The notes beneath the pieces were generated by a model, which was not told where the DNA came from, did not search any database, and worked only from the letters and a program-made list of their open reading frames with translations. DNA of 37,931 nucleotides from Nitrosomonas sp. Nm33 (GTDB lineage Bacteria > Pseudomonadota > Gammaproteobacteria > Burkholderiales > Nitrosomonadaceae), in contig NZ_FNPJ01000026.1 in the NCBI RefSeq assembly GCF_900107265.1, forward strand, positions 1 to 37,931. Direction: 5' to 3'. The translations under genes were made by a program, and so were the position numbers. Below are positions 27,563-35,314 of this stretch, in pieces (within the stretch, counting starts at the first letter, position 1; each line of letters starts with the position of its first letter).

Positions 27563-29098
27563 ATGACTGATTGGACTGCCGGCTACGTGGCTGATATTAG
27601 CTATACTTATGGCTACTACCCAGAGCTTAACCCTTTGCGCCTCAGTCTGCCGTTTTTAACGACCGGAGTAGATTTTCCAGAGATTGAAACGGCCTGCGAG
27701 TTGGGCTTTGGTCAGGGAATGAGTATCATCATGCACTCGGCTTCCTCAACCAAGTGCTGGTATGGTACGGATTTCAACCCGGTGCAGGCTGGTTTTGCGC
27801 AGGAAGTATCGGCTGTGTCTGGCGCTAATGCTCATCTGTATGATCAGGCATTTGCCGAGTTTTGTACGCGATCCGATTTGCCCGATTTTGACTATATTGG
27901 TCTGCACGGTATCTGGAGCTGGATTTCAGACGAAAATCGGGCTGTCATCGTCGATTTTATCCGCCGCAAACTGAAGGTGGGAGGAGTGCTCTATATTAGC
28001 TACAACACCCAGCCGGGTTGGGCAGCGATGCTGCCGATGCGGGAGCTGTTGGCGGAGCACGCGGAAGTAATGGGCACCAGCGGCCAGGGAATCATCAGCC
28101 GCATTGATGCTGCGCTTGATTTTGCCGAGCGCATGCTTGCTACCAATCCGCTTTATGGCCGAATGTATCCACAGATAGCCGAGCGTATCAGCAAGATGAA
28201 GGAGCAGAATCGGAACTACTTGGCACACGAATATTTTAATCAGCACTGGCATCCGATGTCCTTCACGCGTATGCGCGATTGGCTAACATCTGCCAAGCTG
28301 AGTTATGCCTGTTCTGCCCATTATACTGACCATGTCGACGCGGTGAATCTGTCAGAAGTGCAGCAGCAATTCCTGCACGAAATTCCCGATGCAATGTTCC
28401 GGGAAACGGCACGCGACTTTATGTGCAATACCCAGTTCAGGAGGGATTACTGGGTCAAAGGTGCGCGACCATGCGATCCTCTCGAACGTCTTGAACGTCT
28501 GCGGAGTCAGCGTGTGATACTGCTGAATCTGCGAGAAGCGATCAAACTGAAAGTCAGCGGCCCGCTGGGGGAAGCCACGTTAAATGAGGGTGTTTATACC
28601 CCCATTCTAGATCTACTGGCTGACTATAAGTCGCGAACATTGGGGCAGATCGAGCAGACCATGCAGAGTAAGGGTCTCACCTTTGCACAGATTTTACAGG
28701 CGGCAATGATCCTGATTGGCAAGGGCGATGTCGCAGTGGTGCAGGAAGATACGGTAGCATCAAAAGCTAGACGCAGCACTGACAAACTCAACCTGCATTT
28801 GATGAACAAGAGTCGTAGTAGTAATGATATAGCCTACTTGGCCAGTCCCCTCACAGGCGGCGGTGTCTCGGTCAATCGTTTCCAGCAACTTTTTCTGCTA
28901 GCTCGTCACCAAGGAAAAAAATCCCCCCAGGAATGGGCGCAGTTTGCCTGGCAATACCTTGCCGCATTGAATCAACGGCTGACGAAAGAAGGTAAAACCA
29001 TTGAGTCTGTGGAGGAAAACTTGGCGGAACTCACACGGCAGGCTAGCGACTTCGCCGAGAAACGCCTACCTATTCTGAAGGCGTTGCAGATTGCTTGA
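27563..29098 (+). CDS. SAM-dependent methyltransferase with regulatory domain
   Basis: A 511-residue protein. The N-terminal class I fold shows ACELGFGQGMSI (motif I) and YGTDFNPVQAGFAQE (acidic motif II), then FDYIGLHGIWSWISDENRAVIVDFIRRKLKVGGVLYISYNTQPGWAAMLPMREL, typical of this family. Residues ~215-310 match the methyltransferase regulatory domain (PF10119). The C-terminal ~200 residues are helical. The target is unknown. Its position directly after an S-layer-type gene suggests modification of the surface protein or of its polysaccharide anchor; that is inference from context. AAGGAAAG precedes the start. Confidence 0.88.
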   Translation: MTDWTAGYVADISYTYGYYPELNPLRLSLPFLTTGVDFPEIETACELGFGQGMSIIMHSASSTKCWYGTDFNPVQAGFAQEVSAVSGANAHLYDQAFAEFCTRSDLPDFDYIGLHGIWSWISDENRAVIVDFIRRKLKVGGVLYISYNTQPGWAAMLPMRELLAEHAEVMGTSGQGIISRIDAALDFAERMLATNPLYGRMYPQIAERISKMKEQNRNYLAHEYFNQHWHPMSFTRMRDWLTSAKLSYACSAHYTDHVDAVNLSEVQQQFLHEIPDAMFRETARDFMCNTQFRRDYWVKGARPCDPLERLERLRSQRVILLNLREAIKLKVSGPLGEATLNEGVYTPILDLLADYKSRTLGQIEQTMQSKGLTFAQILQAAMILIGKGDVAVVQEDTVASKARRSTDKLNLHLMNKSRSSNDIAYLASPLTGGGVSVNRFQQLFLLARHQGKKSPQEWAQFAWQYLAALNQRLTKEGKTIESVEENLAELTRQASDFAEKRLPILKALQIA

Positions 29099-29110
29099 GT
29101 TAGTTTCCGA

Positions 29111-29147
29111 GTAGGATGTGCTCACGTAAGGAGGCGCATCGTTCGAG
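29111..29147 (+). repeat. 37-bp imperfect direct repeat, left copy
   Basis: GTAGGATGTGCTCACG followed by TAAGGAGGCGCATCGTTCGAG; about 84% identical to 29707-29742. The two copies flank the small membrane-protein pair. Similar TGTGCTGACG...GTTCGAG sequences are common degenerate intergenic repeats in proteobacteria. An 8-bp palindrome TATATCGT-tc-ACGATATA directly follows at 29148-29165. Confidence 0.55.
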
Positions 29148-29316
29148 TATATCGTTCACGATATAAGTGGTATCGTTAATTCTGGTGCAAGATGGTGTGT
29201 TGATAAATTTGCCCCTATAGAGCGATACGCATCGGCGTTGACGTCTTGCCTGTCTTGCGTTGCAAAACCCAATTTTCCTTTTTGATTTTGTAAAAATATT
29301 GGTGTAGGCTGGCTAT

Positions 29317-29526
29317 ATGAAGTTTCCAGTATTCAACAAGGAGCAACAAGAAGGTTTGGCTAAAGTATCAGATAATGTTGCTGCCGCATCAGTTGTTGTG
29401 GTCTTACTGGGCGGCTTGATTGATAAGAAAGTGACTATCGTTGGTGTATTGGCACTGATATTTCTGGCGAGCATATTCTTGATTGTTTCCTTTATTCTGC
29501 GTAAAGGAGCAGATGATGGCGATTGA
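29317..29526 (+). CDS. Small two-helix membrane protein
   Basis: A 69-residue protein with two hydrophobic segments (about 21-36 and 38-61), a polar N-terminus KFPVFNKEQQEGLAKVSDNV and the charged tail RKGADDGD. The gene is short, but the amino-acid pattern is clearly protein-like and the downstream gene overlaps it. The start lacks a strong ribosome-binding site. I do not recognise the family. Possible roles include a small regulator of a membrane enzyme or a toxin-like peptide; neither is supported beyond topology. Confidence 0.6.
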   Translation: MKFPVFNKEQQEGLAKVSDNVAAASVVVVLLGGLIDKKVTIVGVLALIFLASIFLIVSFILRKGADDGD

Positions 29527-29608
29527 ATCTATAATTGGATTGGCAGTGTTTGCAGCTATCATGTTATTAGTAGCATGGTATGCTGATAAGCATCGCTCAA
29601 GCAAATAG
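29516..29608 (+). CDS. 30-residue single-helix membrane peptide, overlapping the preceding gene
   Basis: The product is MAIESIIGLAVFAAIMLL followed by VAWYADKHRSSK: one membrane helix with a basic C-terminal tail. It starts within the last codons of the 69-residue gene (11-base overlap, with GGAG six bases upstream), so translation is likely coupled. It is too short for most gene callers. A helix with a charged tail is the layout of many small membrane regulators and type I toxins; function is unknown. Confidence 0.5.
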   Translation: MAIESIIGLAVFAAIMLLVAWYADKHRSSK

Positions 29609-29706
29609 ATAGCTCGGTTTTGTAGAGGCTGCCGATACGAGTATTTAAAATGAAACCACTCTGGACCGCAGAGGATTTGTTTGTCTCGCTTCCAGGATGG
29701 TAGCTT

Positions 29707-29742
29707 GTAGGGTGTGCTGACGCAGGAGGTGCAACGTTCGAG
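29707..29742 (+). repeat. 36-bp imperfect direct repeat, right copy
   Basis: GTAGGGTGTGCTGACGCA followed by GGAGGTGCAACGTTCGAG. It is the partner of 29111-29147, in the same orientation, and sits just before the TauE gene's 3' end. Together the copies bracket the small membrane-protein pair. Confidence 0.55.
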
Positions 29743-29760
29743 ATAAATTACCCCGCGCTG

Positions 29761-30582
29761 CTATAGAAAGATTGTCCAAACCACTTTAGCGATCATGCCT
29801 AGAGCGATACTGCCAGCGAGGATAGCGAAGCCTTGCTGTAATCTGGGGCCCGCAAAACGAGCGGCAAATGTTCCACCGAGCAGCATGCCTGCGATAGTAC
29901 CAACACAAAAGGGTATGGCGATCGACCATTGCATGGCGCCAATGAGTATCGCCGAAACAACGCCAGTGGTAGCAATTAATGCGGTGATCGCCAGCGAGGT
30001 CGCCATTATGGACAATATGGGAAGATTGGTGATTTTCCCGAGGACAGGCACGATCACGAATCCACCTCCTACGCCCAGCAGACCTGACAGAAAACCTGCT
30101 GCCGTGCCTGACAATGCTAATGCTCTGAAACATGGCATGGTCCAAATTAAACGTCCGCTGGTATCATCTAACTGGCAAGGAGGAGCGGTATGCTGAGCGC
30201 TTATCTCATTTTTACCTTCGTGCATGCTTTGGCGTAACATATGCTGGGCAACAAAGGTGAGTACGCAAGCAAACAGTAATGTTAATGATATATTGGGTAA
30301 GTGCTGTGCAAGCCATATCCCTGCTGGTGAAGCGAGTGCGCCTATCAAAGCAATGAAACCGGCTGTCCGGTATCTGACTCTGTTTTGCCTGAATGCGAGC
30401 AATGTACCGATCGCTGCCGACAAACTGGCCGCCAGCAAACCAATGGGAGCAGCTTGGGCTACCGTCAGGTTCAGGCTGAACATGAGCAATGGCACCGCGA
30501 TGATAGTGCTGCCAGCCCCTGTCAAGGCGAGCACGGTGCCAGTAAATAAACCTAGCAGAATGCTGATCAAGTTAGTATCCAT
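29761..30582 (-). CDS. TauE/SafE-family sulfite exporter-type permease
   Basis: A 273-residue inner-membrane protein with about eight helices. The family-defining halves are visible: GLFTGTVLALTGAGSTIIAVPLL near the N-terminus and GFLSGLLGVGGGFVIVPVL in the middle. TauE/SafE proteins move sulfur oxyanions or organosulfur acids. It starts seven bases after the DUF442-flavoprotein gene and is last in the ArsR-regulated cluster, which matches the bigR-type operons where TauE-like permeases remove the sulfite made from persulfide. Confidence 0.92.
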   Translation of the reverse strand: MDTNLISILLGLFTGTVLALTGAGSTIIAVPLLMFSLNLTVAQAAPIGLLAASLSAAIGTLLAFRQNRVRYRTAGFIALIGALASPAGIWLAQHLPNISLTLLFACVLTFVAQHMLRQSMHEGKNEISAQHTAPPCQLDDTSGRLIWTMPCFRALALSGTAAGFLSGLLGVGGGFVIVPVLGKITNLPILSIMATSLAITALIATTGVVSAILIGAMQWSIAIPFCVGTIAGMLLGGTFAARFAGPRLQQGFAILAGSIALGMIAKVVWTIFL

Positions 30583-30589
30583 GAGCTGC

Positions 30590-32284
30590 TCAGCTTACAC
30601 CTGTTGAACGGGTCAGCCATTCACGGCCTTTCAACATGCCGTTCCAGTACAACCATGGGAACACTTTGACTTTGAGTAACCACGCAAATCGGCTGGGTGC
30701 AGTCGGATCGAAGAACGGAAAAGTCGGCAGCAACTTGCCGCCAAAACCAAACTCGGCCAGAATCACCTTGCCCTTCTCCACGGTTAGCGGACAGCCACCA
30801 TAGCCATCATAAATATCGGGGAGTTTTCTGCCCTCTCTGGCTGCAAGCAGATTATCGGCCACAATGGCGATTTGCTTTCTGGCTGCCGCTGCTGTTTTGG
30901 TATTAGACGAGGAGCACGCATCCACCAGTGAGAAAATATTGGGGTAACGCGTATGTTGCAAAGTTTTGGGATTGACTTCACAAAATCCGATTGCATCTGC
31001 CAGCAGGCTGTTACTCAGAAAATCAGGTGCGACCTGGGGAGGCGTCACATGCAGCATATCAAACGGTTTTTCTACGAGTGTGACTTTGCCTTCACTATCC
31101 TTAATTTCGAAAGTGGCAATTCTGTTGGGGTCATCGACTTTTATGAGGTTGGAGTTGAAGGCCAGTTTGGCGTGATAGCGCTGCACATATTTCATCAGTG
31201 ACGGCACAAAATCAGCGACCGAAAACAGTACTGCAGCGGCGCTATTAAATTCGACTTCGATATTGTCCAGCACACACTGGCGCAGCCAGTGATCGCATGA
31301 CAGATACATGGGTTTGTGCGGTGCGCCAGCACATTTGATCGGTATGGGAGGCTGGGTAAACATAGCCTTACCTCTTTTGAGATTTTGCGTCAGCGACCAG
31401 GTGTAAGGTGCCAGCTCGAATTGATAGTTGGAAGTAACGCCATTTTTGCCAAGCGTTTGCTGGATGCCTTCGATTTTTTTCCATGCCAGACGAATGCCTG
31501 GGCAAACGATCAATTGGCGGTAACCAATCGAGCGACCATCGACCAGATGGACCAGATTATGGTCTGGATCGAAGCCGTTCGCTGCTACCTGTATCCATTC
31601 TGCTTTCGGCGGAATGACGTCAGACATGTTCCTCACTGTTTGCGCGATGTCATAAGCATCCCCGCCGACCAGGGTCCAGGCCGGCTGATAATAATGCTTA
31701 TCACTAGGTTCGATAATAGCGATGCGTAAGGAAGGCTGACGATGCAACAGACTGGCAGTGACGCCAATTCCTGCAGCTCCCCCTCCTATCACAACGATAT
31801 CAAAAGCATTGCCCCAATTGCAGGCAGGAATCAGCGGAAGCAGCTTTTCCTCGGAGGGGGGTGGTAGCTGAGTTGTTGCAGGGGCTTCGCCCGTCCCGCT
31901 GCAGGCGGCAGTAACCGATTCTGCTTCACCTTCAGGTTTTTCTTGTTTTTGTCCCGTCATTTCATGCAGCGCTTTCGATCGGTTGCTGCTTTTGCAGAAA
32001 GCGAGCATAGGTCTCGGTAATTCAGCCAGCAGTTTGTTGAATGCATCGCTCTTTTCAGTCGAAACTGCCCCGATCTCGACCGGCAGATAAACAAACTGGA
32101 GGCCAAGCGAGCGTGCTGCTTGTTCCAGTTGTGCGCTGGTGGGCTGTGTCTCACCGCCCTCATAATCGGGATGATTGCAGATAACAGATTTATAACCTGC
32201 TGCAGCGATTTCTGCCAAATCATCCACGCTGATTTGGCCGGTAACAGACAGTTTTTCATTCAGTTTTGTCTTGATTATGCTAAT
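30590..32284 (-). CDS. DUF442 (Blh N-domain)-flavoprotein (SQR-like) fusion
   Basis: A two-domain protein. The first ~110 residues are a DUF442/beta-lactamase-hydrolase-like phosphatase-fold domain with GYKSVICNHPDYEGGE and a CKSSNRS loop (Cx5R-type). After a low-complexity linker, a sulfide:quinone-oxidoreductase-like flavoprotein follows: FDIVVIGGGAAGIGVTASLLHR (FAD Rossmann), HYYQPAWTLVGGDA and the C-terminal YDGYGGCPLTVEKGKVILAEF. It probably oxidises sulfide to persulfide at the membrane quinone pool. The first AUG-like start in frame is GTG 32227, but in-frame upstream codons encode KLNEKLSVTGQIS, conserved in DUF442 domains. I therefore propose initiation near 32284 at ATT, overlapping the arsR stop (ATTAG) with AGGAG upstream. 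Confidence 0.85.
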   Translation of the reverse strand: MSIIKTKLNEKLSVTGQISVDDLAEIAAAGYKSVICNHPDYEGGETQPTSAQLEQAARSLGLQFVYLPVEIGAVSTEKSDAFNKLLAELPRPMLAFCKSSNRSKALHEMTGQKQEKPEGEAESVTAACSGTGEAPATTQLPPPSEEKLLPLIPACNWGNAFDIVVIGGGAAGIGVTASLLHRQPSLRIAIIEPSDKHYYQPAWTLVGGDAYDIAQTVRNMSDVIPPKAEWIQVAANGFDPDHNLVHLVDGRSIGYRQLIVCPGIRLAWKKIEGIQQTLGKNGVTSNYQFELAPYTWSLTQNLKRGKAMFTQPPIPIKCAGAPHKPMYLSCDHWLRQCVLDNIEVEFNSAAAVLFSVADFVPSLMKYVQRYHAKLAFNSNLIKVDDPNRIATFEIKDSEGKVTLVEKPFDMLHVTPPQVAPDFLSNSLLADAIGFCEVNPKTLQHTRYPNIFSLVDACSSSNTKTAAAARKQIAIVADNLLAAREGRKLPDIYDGYGGCPLTVEKGKVILAEFGFGGKLLPTFPFFDPTAPSRFAWLLKVKVFPWLYWNGMLKGREWLTRSTGVS

Positions 32285-32702
32285 TTTTTTCTCCTCTAGA
32301 AGGGGTCGGTTTCTTTAGCTTAAGGTGACTACTTTTTTGCTGAGGGTGAGGATTATTATCGGTGCAATAAAGGTGATACAGCGTTTGCATGATTTGTAAT
32401 GCTGCCCGACTTGCCAGGTTGTAATAGATATATTTGCCCTTGCGCTCAGTATTCACGAGCTTTTCTTCACGCAGAACGGTAAGTTGCTGTGACAGGGTCG
32501 GCTGCCGTATTCCCAGCGACTGCTCTAGTTCGCCCACATTTTTTTTACCTTGCATGAGCTTGCAAAGAATGAGTAAGCGATCCTCGTTAGCCAGCGCTTT
32601 CAGCAAGGCGCATACTTGTACAGCGGATGCCCGATTTGACAACATGTCAGTCAAATCAGCATGATTTTCTATTTCTTTTAAGATTGATTGATTGCTCAGC
32701 AT
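32280..32702 (-). CDS. ArsR-family repressor, BigR/SqrR-like persulfide sensor
   Basis: A 140-residue winged-helix repressor: ALLKALANEDRLLILCKLMQ, VGELEQSLGIRQPTLSQQLTVLREEKLVNTERKGKYIYYNL. It carries two cysteines, C47 (LLILC) and C113 (YC), 66 residues apart, exactly the spacing of the dithiol sensor pair in SqrR/BigR (known C41/C107 in SqrR). Persulfide would bridge them and release DNA. It should repress its own cluster. The gene overlaps the likely start of the flavoprotein fusion. The C-terminal tail (KSSHLKLKKPTPSRGEKN) is longer than in typical members. Confidence 0.92.
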   Translation of the reverse strand: MLSNQSILKEIENHADLTDMLSNRASAVQVCALLKALANEDRLLILCKLMQGKKNVGELEQSLGIRQPTLSQQLTVLREEKLVNTERKGKYIYYNLASRAALQIMQTLYHLYCTDNNPHPQQKSSHLKLKKPTPSRGEKN

Positions 32703-32768
32703 AAAAAAATATTCAAATTTTCTTGTTTAAAAGTTGCAAAAAATGCTTTGTATGAGGTGCATGACAGT

Positions 32769-33138
32769 TTATCCATCCTGTTGCCTGGCATAGTGGGCAC
32801 GGTATCGTTCCAGCAGCTCAAAAATACCCATACCGAGTAACGTGGTTGCGACAAATGCCATGCCATGCAAGTTGCCTGCTCCAACCAGCACCAGCCCAGG
32901 ATCCGGACAGATACCCGAGATGCTCCAGCCGATGCCAAATGCCAGACTATCGAGAACCAGGCGCTTATCGATCACACGAGAGATGGGCACCCCGCTACAG
33001 CCTGAATAAACCACCAACTATGCCGCAAATACCGGCGATCCGTCCGGCAAGCAACGACAGAATAGCGGTCGCGATATTGATCACCATGCCGCCAGCTAAT
33101 GCAGATGCTGGTGTGAAATATGTCCAGTCGATAGTCAT
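32769..33138 (-). pseudogene. YeeE/YedE (PmpAB-like) sulfur transporter pair collapsed by internal deletion
   Basis: From ATG 33138 the minus strand encodes MTIDWTYFTPASALAGG and on to about residue 46 (IAGICGIVGGLF), the N-terminus of a PmpA-type half-transporter, then a stop. In another frame the sequence resumes as SGVPISRVIDKRLVLDSLAFGIGWSISGICPDPGLVLVGAGN, the C-terminal half of the PmpB-type partner, to 32769. The C-terminus of the first and the N-terminus of the second are missing, as expected from one deletion spanning the gene pair. Intact pairs import sulfur compounds in BigR-type operons. This copy is almost certainly non-functional. Confidence 0.8.
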
Positions 33139-33190
33139 GATAATTCTCTATGATCTATCTTTACATATAATAAGAATTAATATTATGTTG

Positions 33191-33214
33191 ATAAATATAC
33201 TATAGTCAATTTAT
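33191..33214. promoter_or_regulatory. Candidate operator between the divergent sulfur genes
   Basis: A 24-bp dyad: ATAAAT, three bases, CTATAG, three bases, ATTTAT. A second imperfect dyad CATATAATA.../TATTATG lies just beside it (33163-33187). They sit between the transporter remnant (-) and the persulfide dioxygenase remnant (+), where a BigR/SqrR-type repressor would bind. Site identity is inferred from symmetry and position. Confidence 0.5.
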
Positions 33215-33248
33215 ATGAATCTATTTGGGCTGAGAAAAAGAGAGAATC

Positions 33249-33458
33249 ATGCAGCCAAACATCCGAGCATTCTTTGATCCTGCTACCTGGACTGGGACCT
33301 ACGGGGTGTTTGATGAGCGAAGCGGAGGTTGTGCCATTATTGACCCCGTGCTTGATTACGTTCCAATAGCAAGTAGAACGAAAGCGGTTTCTGCCGATAA
33401 ATTGATCACAATCATTACTGAGCAGCATCTGACTGTGAACCAAACGAAAGCAAGGTAA
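33249..33458 (+). pseudogene. Persulfide dioxygenase (ETHE1/Blh) N-terminal remnant
   Basis: The 69-codon frame encodes FFDPATWTGTYGVFDERSG and AIIDPVLDYVPIASRTKAVSADKLI, the exact N-terminus of ETHE1-type metallo-beta-lactamase-fold persulfide dioxygenases, then ITEQHLTV followed by NQTKAR and a stop. The HxHxDH metal-binding motif that should come next, and the remaining ~170 residues, are gone. A ribosome-binding-like GAGAGAA precedes the ATG. It is divergent from the transporter remnant, as in intact sulfide-detoxification loci. Confidence 0.85.
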
Positions 33459-33541
33459 TAAGTTACTCTGATAAAATAGAGCGTATTATTCAGTTCCTAT
33501 CCGCGAACTGTTTAGCGCGGCATTAAAATCAAAGAGACATT

Positions 33542-33925
33542 ATGAAAAAAATATTTTTGCTGGTCTTTCTTATGTCTGCTGTAGCACCTGGGCAGGCAGA
33601 ATGGGTGAGGGTGGTTGCAGGAACAAAGCAAGGGGAGAATCATTATTTTGATCCGGAAAGCACCGAAAAAAATGGTCATTTCAGAAAAGTCTGGGTGTTA
33701 TCCAGTTATGATCAAAAGCAGCCAGGTGGATATCAATCTGTCAAAAGCTTATATGAGCTTGATTGCAAAGAAGGAAAAGTCCGCTCCTATACGATGCTGC
33801 TTTATTCAGATCCCAAGGCAGCGGCCAATATGGTCGGTGCTCAGCATGATAAGTCAAAAGATTGGTCTGGTTATGCAACCAATTCCTTTCTTGATCACAT
33901 AGCTAAAACGGTTTGCGAAAAATAA
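33542..33925 (+). CDS. Small secreted protein, surface-adhesin protein E-like
   Basis: A 127-residue protein with a Sec signal peptide (MKKIFLLVFLMSAVAPGQA, cleavage before EW). The mature part WVRVVAGTKQGENHYFDPES...KVWVLSSYDQKQPGGYQSVKSLYELDCKEGKVR...YATNSFLDHIAKTVCEK matches the Adhesin_E-type fold, with two cysteines placed to form a disulfide. It is periplasmic or surface exposed. It is monocistronic. Adhesion is the name of the family; a true role in adhesion is not shown here. Confidence 0.8.
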   Translation: MKKIFLLVFLMSAVAPGQAEWVRVVAGTKQGENHYFDPESTEKNGHFRKVWVLSSYDQKQPGGYQSVKSLYELDCKEGKVRSYTMLLYSDPKAAANMVGAQHDKSKDWSGYATNSFLDHIAKTVCEK

Positions 33926-33986
33926 TTTTGTCCATTTTTGTTGTTCAGACCCAGCCTCACTGCGGAGAAAGACCAGGCCAGGAAGG

Positions 33987-35288
33987 CTATGAGCGAGAAC
34001 GCGAATAGGCCGGAAAATTTTTCAAAACACTTAGGAGGTAATCGATATCTCCAGTGGTGTGGTTGGCGTTAATTTGGAAGCGAATTTCTTCGTCTCCTTT
34101 GGGAACGATTGGGTAATTTAAACCGGTCGCTAAGATGCCATTCTGAAAAAGGTATTCGATCAGAAGTGCTGTTTGCTGAGTGTCGCGCACGACAAGCGGG
34201 GTTACCGGATGTTCGCCAGGGATGGTTTCGAAACCCAGTTCAGTTAGGCCATTTTCAAAGTGTACCGTCAGCTCGCGCAATCTTGCTAAGCGTTCCAGTC
34301 CTTCCTTGCTTTCCAGTATCTCCAGAGAGGCTATGGCGGCCAGTGCCTCGGACGGGGTAATTGGATTTGAATACACATAAAAAGGGGAGATTTCCCTCAG
34401 GTAATCGATAACAGGGGTGCTGGCAACCACGTAACCGCCATTTACACCTAATGCCTTACCCAGCGTGGCAATCAGTATGTCGACTTTGCTTTGGGTGTAT
34501 TCTTCGGTTCCCCGTCCAGTTTCGCCAAACGTGCCTACGCCGTGTGAATCGTCAGCAATGGTAATAATGCCGTCTGCAAAATCCTGTTCATATTTCCGGC
34601 AAATCGGGACAATTTCATCCAGTGGCGCGCAGTCACCACGCATACTGAAGATGCCGTCGGTGATGACCAGCACTCGCTTGATCTCAGGCTCGCCTGCGGC
34701 ATTTTTGCCGTAAGCATAAGTACTGAGAATACGCTCGAGTTCTGTCATATCGAGATGTTTGAAAATCTCTTTTTTGGCTGGATAGGACAGGCGAATGGCA
34801 TTGATGATGCAGTTGTGATTCAGTTGATCGCTCACTACCAGCGTATGTTCATCGATTAATGCGGGAAGTATCCCCATCACAGTTGTATAAGCTGAACTGT
34901 AAATCATGGCGGATGCACGTCCGTGAAATGCTGCCAGGTGCTTTTCAAGTTCGACATGCGGTTGGTATGTGCCTGAGATAAAACGGACGGCACCGGGGCC
35001 TGTACCAAAATGTTTAACTCCTTCTTCTTCTGCGGCCATCACCTTGGGGTGTAACGCGAGACCCAGGTATGAATTAGAGTTCATCAGTAAGTACGCCTTT
35101 TCATCGCTCGCTAAAAAATAACGCGGCCCAAAGTTTTCATCTTCTGCAGAAGTGGGCAATTTGCCCTCTTTTACCCAGTCGGGCAGGGTGATTTTTGCAA
35201 TCACTTTTTCTGCCCCTTTTTGAGCACCTCTTTCTTTCAATTCGGCCAGCTTCAAGGTGCAATACATATTTAATTGTTCAAGAGACAT
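33987..35288 (-). CDS. kbl: 2-amino-3-ketobutyrate CoA ligase-like PLP enzyme
   Basis: A 433-residue alpha-oxoamine synthase. The PLP lysine is in IATLGKALGVNGGYV, preceded by IADDSHGVGTFGETGRGTEE; SNSYLGLALHPKV and GTGPGAVRFISGTY are typical. Linked to an SDR-type threonine dehydrogenase gene just upstream, it most likely cleaves 2-amino-3-ketobutyrate with CoA to glycine and acetyl-CoA. It is about 35 residues longer than the E. coli enzyme owing to an N-terminal extension. BioF- or SPT-type activity cannot be excluded by sequence alone. AAGGAG precedes the start. Confidence 0.88.
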   Translation of the reverse strand: MSLEQLNMYCTLKLAELKERGAQKGAEKVIAKITLPDWVKEGKLPTSAEDENFGPRYFLASDEKAYLLMNSNSYLGLALHPKVMAAEEEGVKHFGTGPGAVRFISGTYQPHVELEKHLAAFHGRASAMIYSSAYTTVMGILPALIDEHTLVVSDQLNHNCIINAIRLSYPAKKEIFKHLDMTELERILSTYAYGKNAAGEPEIKRVLVITDGIFSMRGDCAPLDEIVPICRKYEQDFADGIITIADDSHGVGTFGETGRGTEEYTQSKVDILIATLGKALGVNGGYVVASTPVIDYLREISPFYVYSNPITPSEALAAIASLEILESKEGLERLARLRELTVHFENGLTELGFETIPGEHPVTPLVVRDTQQTALLIEYLFQNGILATGLNYPIVPKGDEEIRFQINANHTTGDIDYLLSVLKNFPAYSRSRS

Positions 35289-35314
35289 TTCGGCTCCTTA
35301 TCAAGGTTTAACAC

